DNA of 11,687 bases. Origin: CALBMX01 sp047629095. Its GTDB lineage: Bacteria > Planctomycetota > UBA1135 > GCA-002686595. The DNA is taken from assembly GCA_047629095.1 (NCBI GenBank), contig JBLHWM010000084.1, forward strand, positions 1 to 11,687. Direction: 5' to 3'. The notes under the pieces were generated by a model. It was not told where the DNA came from, did not search any database, and saw only the letters and a program-made list of their open reading frames with translations. Shown here piece after piece: positions 7,154-11,687 of this stretch (position 1 is its first letter; each line of letters opens with the position of its first letter). The position numbers and the translations under genes were made by a program.

Positions 7154-8616
7154 TGAGCGCCTTCGGATTCCCAAAGCGCCCGGCCGGCGAACCTCGTACC
7201 AGCTACCAGTCCGTGGAGGCCTGGGGCATGACCCACCGCGCCGATGCGCGTGTTTTCCATCCCACCGATGTGACCCAGGTCAAGAGCTCCTTCGAGGCGG
7301 CCCGTCGCGACGGCGTGACGATCGGGCCACGGGGCAGCGGTTGCAGCTACGGCGACGCCAGCGTCAACACCGGCGGGCATACCCTCGACATCACCGGCAT
7401 GGACAAGATCCTGTCTTTTGATAACGAGACAGGCATCGCGGATTGCGAGGCCGGCGTGACGATCGAAGGGCTGTGGAAGCACTCCCTGCCCCGGGGCTAT
7501 TGGCCGACTGTGGTGTCGGGCACGATGTTTCCGACCCTGGCCGGAACCCTTGGCGCGAACATTCACGGCAAGAACAACTTCCGCGTGGGCACGATCGGCG
7601 ATGCGGTGCATGAGTTTGACTTGGTGACTCCCGCGGGCGAGCTACTCACCTGTAGTCGAGATTCCAATAGCGACGTCTTTCATGCCGCAATCGGTGGTTT
7701 TGGCCTCCTTGGCGTTTTTACGCGCGTGAAAATCAAAACCAAGAAGGTGCACTCGGGCAACTTGGAAGTGGCGGCCCATGCCACGGAAAACCTGGCCGAG
7801 ATGATGCGCTACTTCGAAGAGCACAAGGCCACCAGCGACTACCTCGTCGGCTGGATCGACTGCTTCGGCAAGGGCAAGATGCTCGGTCGCGGCTTGATCC
7901 ACAACGCGCGCTATTTGGATCCGGGCGAAGATCAAGGCGACATCGAAGAGAGCTTCACCCTCGGGCACCAAGAGCTGCCCGAGAACATCATGGGGCTCTT
8001 CCCCAAGGGCGAGCTTTGGCAGTTCCTCAAGTACTTCACGAATGACCCGGGCATGCGCCTGATCAACGGCACGAAGTTCGTGTCGGGTCTCTTCGAGGGC
8101 AACAGCCCGCCGATCCGTCAGTCCCACGCGGGCTTTGCCTTTCTACTTGACTACGTTCCTAACTGGAAGCGCGCCTACGGCAAGGGCGGCTTGATCCAGT
8201 ACCAGCCCTTCGTTCCCGAAGAGACGGCCCACGACGTTTATAGCGAGTGCCTCAAGTGGAGCCATCGCAAGGGCATCGTGCCTTATCTCGGCGTCTTCAA
8301 ACGGCACATCCACGACCCGTTCTTGATGACCTACAGCACCGGTGGTTGGAGCATGGCGATGGACTTCAAGGTCACGGCCGCCAACCGCAAGGAAGTCTGG
8401 GAGCACACTAAGGAGCTCACGGAGATCGTGCTCGAGGGCGGTGGCCGCTTCTACTTCGCCAAGGACATGGTGATTGGTCCCGAGCACGCCAAGCGCATGT
8501 TCCCGGCTGAGAACCTTGCACGCTTCTTCGAGCTGAAGGACCGGCTCGATCCCGAGCACCTGCTGCAGACCGATATGTGGCGCCGCGTCCTGCAGCCCCT
8601 TTCACCTAGAGCCTAA
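7153..8616 (+). CDS. dprE1: FAD-linked oxidase, DprE1-like polyprenyl-phospho-ribose 2-oxidase
   Basis: The 487-residue protein starts with an FAD-binding PCMH domain: GPRGSGCSYGDASVNTGG (58-75), then GTLGANIHGKN (131-141). Its C-terminal half reads like DprE1: LLDYVPNWKRAYGKGGLIQYQ (331-351), GGWSMAMDF (397-405), GGRFYFAKD (430-438) and RLDPEHLLQTDM (464-475). Lys437 matches the lysine essential in Mycobacterium DprE1 (K418). DprE1 oxidises the ribose 2-hydroxyl of decaprenyl-phospho-ribose, the first step of epimerisation to the arabinose donor. At the place of mycobacterial Cys387, which is attacked by benzothiazinones, this protein has Ala402. No His or Cys for covalent flavin is evident. 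It overlaps the SDR stop by 1 nt, so the two are translationally coupled, with the oxidase second; mycobacteria have the reverse order. An aldonolactone oxidase is the main alternative. It ends in TAA. Confidence 0.75.
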   Translation: MSAFGFPKRPAGEPRTSYQSVEAWGMTHRADARVFHPTDVTQVKSSFEAARRDGVTIGPRGSGCSYGDASVNTGGHTLDITGMDKILSFDNETGIADCEAGVTIEGLWKHSLPRGYWPTVVSGTMFPTLAGTLGANIHGKNNFRVGTIGDAVHEFDLVTPAGELLTCSRDSNSDVFHAAIGGFGLLGVFTRVKIKTKKVHSGNLEVAAHATENLAEMMRYFEEHKATSDYLVGWIDCFGKGKMLGRGLIHNARYLDPGEDQGDIEESFTLGHQELPENIMGLFPKGELWQFLKYFTNDPGMRLINGTKFVSGLFEGNSPPIRQSHAGFAFLLDYVPNWKRAYGKGGLIQYQPFVPEETAHDVYSECLKWSHRKGIVPYLGVFKRHIHDPFLMTYSTGGWSMAMDFKVTAANRKEVWEHTKELTEIVLEGGGRFYFAKDMVIGPEHAKRMFPAENLARFFELKDRLDPEHLLQTDMWRRVLQPLSPRA

Positions 8617-8625
8617 GCGAACCCG

Positions 8626-10086
8626 ATGAAGCTTCCCCATTGGAATAGGCCCCGGGGCAGTGGCTCCAAACGCCCGCGGCCCGCAACCGGCCCCGATGGT
8701 AAGAACAAGGCCGTCGGGCCGATTGGGCGCATCCTGAACTACTTTAGCCACGATGTGTGGCTCGTGGACACCAGGGCTATGCACCCGCTGCAGGCAGCTC
8801 TCTACGGTGCAATGCGGGTTGGAAGCCTCACGGTCCGGGGCTTCCTGCGTGACCGCTGCCTGTTCCGCGCCCAGGCCCTGACGTTCATCACGGTGCTGTC
8901 CATCGTGCCATTGCTCGCCTTTACCTTCTCCGTTGCGAAGGGCCTTGGTGCTTACTCGCGCATGCAGCTCGAGATCATTGGGCCGTTCTTGGACAACAAC
9001 ATCGGCTTGCCCGCAGGTGCGAGCGCCGATGGAGAAGGGGTCGCCGCCGTTGGGCTTCGGGAGACCCTCGACAAGCTGCTCTCCTTCGTTGAGGACACGG
9101 ACTTCGGCAAGATTGGTCTGTTTGGCTTGGCGGTGTTGCTCTACATCGTGATCAAGCTACTGAGTTCGATCGAGGCAAGCTTCAACGACATCTGGGGAGT
9201 GGAGCGACCGCGGTCCATTCCGCGCAAGGTGTCCGACTACCTCTCGATTGTAGTGGTGGTTCCGATCGTCCTGCTCTCGGCGACGGCGGTGACGACAGCT
9301 CTAAAAACAGGCGCGACCTCGGTTCAACTCCAGGAGACCCTGCACATCGGTCCGGTGGTGCAAGAGCTGCTGCGCATGACCTCGCTGTTCGCAGCTTGGT
9401 TCGGCTTCGCGTTTGTCTACCTCTTTATGCCCAACACCCGGGTGCGCCTCTTCTCGGCGATGCTTGGCGGTATCCTCGGCGGCGGTCTCTGGCAGCTCGC
9501 CCAGATTTTGCACGTACAGTTCCAGTTCGGCATGTCCAACTACGGGGCGATCTACTCCGGCATCGCCGCCTTCCCGATCTTCTTGGTCTGGGTAAACATC
9601 TCCTGGATCACGGTTCTCATCGGCGCGGAGCTGGCATTCGCTCACCAAAACGAGCCCGCCTACCGCCAGATCGCCCGCAGCGCCGAGCACGATCAGTCCT
9701 TCCGAGAGCGAGTCGCCCTACGCGCCCTAATCCGCCTAACCGAGGTCTTCCAGAGTGGGGAGGGCAGCCCCGAGGTGCCCGACCTAGCCGTTGCGATGGG
9801 GGTCCCAGAGAGGTCCTTGGAAGAGGTCCTGCACGTTCTGCGCGACGAGGGTGTGCTGGCCGTAGACGGCGCCTCTCCGCGGCGCTATCTCTTCGCGCGC
9901 GATCCCGACTTCCTGCGGGTGAAGGAGGTGCTTGACGCCCTCAAAGGACGTCGCAATCCCGCGGTGCTCGAGGCACAGACGGAGACCGACCGCACCGCGG
10001 ACGAAACCCTCGACAGCTTCGACGAGCAGCAGATCGCCTGCTCCAGCAACCAGACCATCGGCGAGCTGGCGAAAGGCGGCGGCTAG
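8626..10086 (+). CDS. YihY/BrkB-family inner-membrane protein with C-terminal winged-helix-like extension
   Basis: The 486-residue protein matches the YihY (UPF0761, formerly mislabelled ribonuclease BN) family. There are about six membrane segments, near residues 83-106, 161-183, 205-226, 250-268, 275-297 and 308-338. Family signatures are FRAQALTFITVLSIVPLLA (80-98), IEASFNDIWGV (182-192) and a conserved last helix ending in LIGAELAFAHQ (331-341). The basic N-terminus (1-55) and a long tail (340-486) should be cytoplasmic. Residues about 360-425 resemble a winged helix (PDLAVAMGVPERSLEEVLHVL, then EGVLAV), which occurs in many longer members. The transport or signalling role of the family is unsettled. 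ATG 8626 lies 9 nt after the oxidase stop, so it is probably in the same operon. It ends in TAG, overlapping the apaH stop. Confidence 0.85.
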   Translation: MKLPHWNRPRGSGSKRPRPATGPDGKNKAVGPIGRILNYFSHDVWLVDTRAMHPLQAALYGAMRVGSLTVRGFLRDRCLFRAQALTFITVLSIVPLLAFTFSVAKGLGAYSRMQLEIIGPFLDNNIGLPAGASADGEGVAAVGLRETLDKLLSFVEDTDFGKIGLFGLAVLLYIVIKLLSSIEASFNDIWGVERPRSIPRKVSDYLSIVVVVPIVLLSATAVTTALKTGATSVQLQETLHIGPVVQELLRMTSLFAAWFGFAFVYLFMPNTRVRLFSAMLGGILGGGLWQLAQILHVQFQFGMSNYGAIYSGIAAFPIFLVWVNISWITVLIGAELAFAHQNEPAYRQIARSAEHDQSFRERVALRALIRLTEVFQSGEGSPEVPDLAVAMGVPERSLEEVLHVLRDEGVLAVDGASPRRYLFARDPDFLRVKEVLDALKGRRNPAVLEAQTETDRTADETLDSFDEQQIACSSNQTIGELAKGGG

Positions 10087-10964
10087 CGCGGCCGGAAGTT
10101 TCCGGCCCAACGCTCGCGTGCCTTGACCTTGACGAAGCGCTCTTCTTCGGGAATCCACGCGGTCAACTCGCCACCCCAAACACAGCCCGTATCCAGGCCC
10201 AGGGACTGGGGTTTCTCGCTCAGGCCAAACTGAGCCCAGTGCCCATAGATCACGCGCCGATTGCCGTGGCTCTCGCGGTGGTAGAACTCGTACCAAGGCC
10301 GCCACTTGCGGTCGATGGGGTTGCCGTCCTCGTCGCGCTTATCGTGCTTCGATGGCCAGGTGCCCTTGGCATTTGTGAAGCGCGTGCGGGTCACGTAGTC
10401 CGAAGTGTCGATGTCGCGGATCTTGCCGTGGGAGAAGGCGGCCTTTTGCTTGGCGGGAAAGTGAATCCCACGGGGCGCGGGTTTGAGCGCACTCGTAAGG
10501 CGCTTGAGGCTCTTCCACGTCGGATGCAGGGCGGCGTGGACCTGGTAGCAGTCCGGGAAGATGCGCACCAGTGGGTGGGTACCGAGCCAGCGCAGCAGCT
10601 CGTCGCTGGGCTCGCTCTTGCCCACGAGCTCTTGGATCGTGTCCTCTTTACTCAGCTTGCGCGTGCCCTCGCGAACGGCGATGGCGTGTAGGTCATGGTT
10701 GCCGAGCACCGGCCGCGCGTCGATGTCGCGCAGCAGCTCGAGCGTCCGGATCGACTCCGGGCCACGGTTGACGAGGTCGCCCACGGGCAGCAGCACATCC
10801 GTGCCGGGCACGAAGGTGACGGCGGCGAGCAGGTCCTCAAGCTCGCCAGCGCAACCCTGGAGGTCGCCCACAAAGATGCGGCGTCCCCCGGCTTCGGGCA
10901 GGCTCTCGGTAGAGGTGGGTTGGTAGATCGAGGGCAGACCAAGGTCGTTAGGTGCGGCAAACAT
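10083..10964 (-). CDS. apaH: Symmetrical bis(5'-nucleosyl)-tetraphosphatase (diadenosine tetraphosphatase)
   Basis: This calcineurin-type metallophosphatase of 293 residues is close to the usual ApaH length (about 275-280). The metal motifs are in order: GDLQG (33-37), GDLVNRGP (62-69), GNHD (88-91), VHAALHP (142-148) and GH (241-242). The ending GLDTGCVWGGELTAW (256-270) is characteristic of ApaH. It hydrolyses Ap4A to two ADP in the cytoplasm. A central insertion rich in Lys and Asp (about 165-225) is longer than I would expect, and a 25-residue polar N-terminal tail precedes the fold. ATG 10964 is preceded by a run of seven C and no Shine-Dalgarno. Its stop TAG shares the tetramer CTAG with the convergent membrane-protein gene. 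I see no functional tie to that operon. Confidence 0.9.
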   Translation of the reverse strand: MFAAPNDLGLPSIYQPTSTESLPEAGGRRIFVGDLQGCAGELEDLLAAVTFVPGTDVLLPVGDLVNRGPESIRTLELLRDIDARPVLGNHDLHAIAVREGTRKLSKEDTIQELVGKSEPSDELLRWLGTHPLVRIFPDCYQVHAALHPTWKSLKRLTSALKPAPRGIHFPAKQKAAFSHGKIRDIDTSDYVTRTRFTNAKGTWPSKHDKRDEDGNPIDRKWRPWYEFYHRESHGNRRVIYGHWAQFGLSEKPQSLGLDTGCVWGGELTAWIPEEERFVKVKARERWAGNFRPR

Positions 10965-11047
10965 GGGGGGGAGCTTAACGACTTCGAGGCCCCGAACGGT
11001 GCGCCGTGCTGGTCCAACAGGGGACGGATAGGCGAATCCACGAGGTT

Positions 11048-11115
11048 TCTAGGGTCCGTTGGGGACTAGAATCGTGCTGAGATTGAGAATCCTGGCCGAA
11101 AAAGACCCTAGTTCC
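11048..11115. repeat. Nested inverted repeats with mutually exclusive pairings
   Basis: CTAGGGTC (11049-11056) is a perfect reverse complement of GACCCTAG (11104-11111). The left arm can also fold locally, with TCTAG (11048-11052) pairing with CTAGA (11066-11070) and TCC with GGA inside it. GGGACTAG (11062-11069) can in turn pair with CTAGTTCC (11108-11115), with one G-U. It lies upstream of the plus-strand promoter, so it would be an operator for that gene, or part of an apaH leader if transcribed leftward. Confidence 0.35.
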
Positions 11116-11124
11116 GCCTGGAGA

Positions 11125-11153
11125 TTGACGATTGGATCCATGGAGGCTATGCT
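11125..11153 (+). promoter_or_regulatory. Sigma70-like promoter for the 41-residue basic protein
   Basis: TTGACG (11125-11130, 5/6 match) and TATGCT (11148-11153, 4/6 match) are 17 nt apart, the ideal spacing. Transcription would start near 11160 and give a leader of about 110 nt before ATG 11271. This is the best promoter match I found in the window. Confidence 0.5.
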
Positions 11154-11259
11154 CTCCACCCCAAATCCATAGAGAGGTCCCGCCCAATCAGGGCAGCCCG
11201 GCGTAATGTCGGATCGACCGCTCTTCCCTATATACAGCAAGTTCACTGCGAACCAACCC

Positions 11260-11264
11260 AGGAG
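11260..11264 (+). promoter_or_regulatory. Shine-Dalgarno of the small basic ORF
   Basis: AGGAG lies 6 nt before ATG 11271. It is the only textbook Shine-Dalgarno at a gene start in this window, and it decides this small ORF over the overlapping frame that starts at 11206. Confidence 0.8.
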
Positions 11265-11270
11265 TCCGAC

Positions 11271-11396
11271 ATGGCAAAAACCCAGATCAAAGTATGTGGT
11301 CCCACCCGCGGCAAGCGCCGCGTCCGCCAGATGGGCATGGGCTCCGGCGCTAACCGCGCCAAGGCCAAGGCCAAGCTCAAGACCACACGCGGCTAG
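11271..11396 (+). CDS. Small very basic protein of 41 residues, unrecognised (ribosomal-protein-like or nucleic-acid-binding)
   Basis: The ORF encodes 41 residues with 7 Lys, 6 Arg and no Asp or Glu. It has two parts: a Gly/Arg-rich N-terminal half (VCGPTRGKRRVRQMG, 8-22) and a Lys-Ala tail (AKAKAKLKTTRG, 30-41). There is one Cys (residue 9), no hydrophobic segment and no signal peptide. Such composition is typical of the smallest ribosomal proteins and of histone-H1-like or other RNA/DNA-binding peptides. It does not match bL34, bL36 or bTHX as I know them. Reality is well supported: a near-consensus promoter, a strong Shine-Dalgarno, Lys and Arg codons mostly AAG and CGC, a stop followed within 25 nt by a perfect terminator, and no neighbour in the same transcript. 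It looks like a highly expressed single-gene unit. The function is unknown. Confidence 0.75.
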   Translation: MAKTQIKVCGPTRGKRRVRQMGMGSGANRAKAKAKLKTTRG

Positions 11397-11417
11397 ACCC
11401 TAGCTGCCACAGAACGA

Positions 11418-11452
11418 GCACCCGGCGGAGATCTCTCCGCCGGGTGCTTTTT
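11418..11452 (+). terminator. Strong Rho-independent terminator of the small basic ORF
   Basis: GCACCCGGCGGAG (11418-11430) pairs perfectly with CTCCGCCGGGTGC (11435-11447) around ATCT and is followed by five T (11448-11452). The 13-bp GC-rich stem with tetraloop and T-tract is the strongest terminator in the window, 21 nt after the TAG. Confidence 0.92.
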
Positions 11453-11519
11453 CGTGCCCAAAGCCCGTGCCGCTGGGGTGCGCAGGGTGCCGAAGCAGTG
11501 CGAGCCCCTAATAGGCATC

Positions 11520-11581
11520 TTTTGGGAGAAACATATATTTTTAGTGGTGATATAGAGCGGCACCTATGGTCTGCTTGACTC
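11520..11581 (+). promoter_or_regulatory. AT-rich control region upstream of the Rrf2-family gene
   Basis: This short AT-rich patch in otherwise GC-rich DNA contains TATAT (11534-11538) and ATATA (11550-11554), an inverted repeat with an 11-nt gap, plus TATGGT (11565-11570) as a possible -10. Rrf2 regulators often bind and repress their own promoter, so an autoregulatory operator is plausible. No defined IscR or NsrR site is evident and no Shine-Dalgarno is seen. Confidence 0.3.
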
Positions 11582-11687
11582 ATGATTTCACGATCCTCCG
11601 AGTACGCAATCCGCGCTTTGACCTTCCTGTCCCTGCAAGAGGCCGAGGGCGGTTACTACCTGGCTCGGGACATGGCTGAACGGCTTG
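11582..11687 (+). CDS. Rrf2-family transcriptional regulator, N-terminal 35 residues (cut by window edge)
   Basis: The frame from ATG 11582 reads MISRSSEYAIRALTFLSLQE and then YYLARDMAERL before the window ends. The pattern [S/T]-x-x-[S/G]-E-YAIRAL followed, about 15-20 residues on, by Y-x-ARDxAE is the start of the Rrf2 winged helix, as in IscR, NsrR, CymR and RirA. These dimeric regulators often sense iron-sulfur status, nitric oxide or cysteine through a C-terminal Cys cluster, which lies outside the window. The sensed signal therefore cannot be told, nor whether the protein carries a cluster. It has its own upstream region, separated from the preceding gene by a strong terminator. Confidence 0.8.
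   Translation, partial: MISRSSEYAIRALTFLSLQEAEGGYYLARDMAERL

Larger units (their letters stand above)
10965..11270. other. 306-bp intergenic region upstream of apaH and the small basic ORF
   Basis: The region separates two divergent genes. It holds a nested set of inverted repeats (11048-11115), a sigma70-like promoter pointing right (11125-11153), about 110 nt of leader, and a Shine-Dalgarno (11260-11264). A second AT-rich box, TATATA (11229-11234), could be a nearer -10, but it has no -35. I found no tRNA, known riboswitch or convincing minus-strand promoter for apaH. Short frames crossing it on either strand have no supporting signals. Confidence 0.6.

Noticed and set aside
10965..11270. 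tRNA or known riboswitch in the 306-bp gap
   Set aside because: No cloverleaf, TTCAAATCC-type T-arm or recognisable riboswitch core was found by eye.
11206..11403. 65-residue ORF overlapping the small basic gene
   Set aside because: It has no Shine-Dalgarno, has an Ala/Pro/Arg composition typical of a shifted GC-rich frame, and runs through the well-marked ORF at 11271.

Overview
The window is GC-rich, gene-dense bacterial chromosomal DNA. I see no mobile element, CRISPR array, tRNA or rRNA. The best guess at the source is a Planctomycetota-like or similar deep-branching environmental bacterium. The reasons are a large FG-GAP/CRTAC1-UnbV-thioredoxin lipoprotein, a membrane-anchored protein with a long disordered linker and a carboxypeptidase-regulatory-like beta domain, and start codons that mostly lack Shine-Dalgarno sequences. 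This is an inference from gene style, not a phylogenetic result.

Layout. Positions 1-787 (minus strand) carry the start of a SAM-methyltransferase, cut by the window edge, and upstream of it a NUDIX hydrolase. Positions 872-2443 (plus) encode a membrane-anchored protein of unknown function. It converges, with a 3-nt gap, on a RimJ/RimL-type GNAT acetyltransferase (2447-3172, minus). Positions 3282-6170 (plus) hold one long reading frame for a secreted lipoprotein with seven FG-GAP/VCBS repeats, an ASPIC/UnbV domain and a TlpA-like thioredoxin domain. This frame is interrupted once, by an in-frame TGA at 5055-5057, and ends before a clear intrinsic terminator (6198-6235). Positions 6380-10086 (plus) form a tight three-gene unit: a DprE2-like SDR, a DprE1-like FAD oxidase (1-nt overlap) and a YihY/BrkB membrane protein (9-nt gap). 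Its end overlaps the end of the convergent apaH gene (10083-10964, minus) in the shared tetramer CTAG. Positions 10965-11452 hold a regulatory region, then a 41-residue, very basic ORF with its own promoter, Shine-Dalgarno and strong terminator. An Rrf2-family regulator starts at 11582 and runs off the edge.

How the genes work together. The SDR and FAD oxidase look like the two halves of the epimerase that converts polyprenyl-phospho-ribose to polyprenyl-phospho-arabinose, a cell-envelope sugar donor. The co-transcribed membrane protein may act on the same lipid-linked material. The other genes look like independent units: nucleotide clean-up (NUDIX, ApaH), modification (GNAT, methyltransferase) and surface proteins.

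The strongest unexplained signal is the TGA at 5055-5057. The frame continues without a shift into the rest of the same protein family. The TGA is followed 10 nt later by an 8-bp hairpin with a GUG loop, placed much like a bacterial selenocysteine insertion element. None of the nine complete genes ends in TGA (7 TAG, 2 TAA). A selenocysteine-containing CRTAC1-type lipoprotein is therefore a real possibility, against the alternatives of a recent nonsense mutation, a sequencing error or UGA reassignment.
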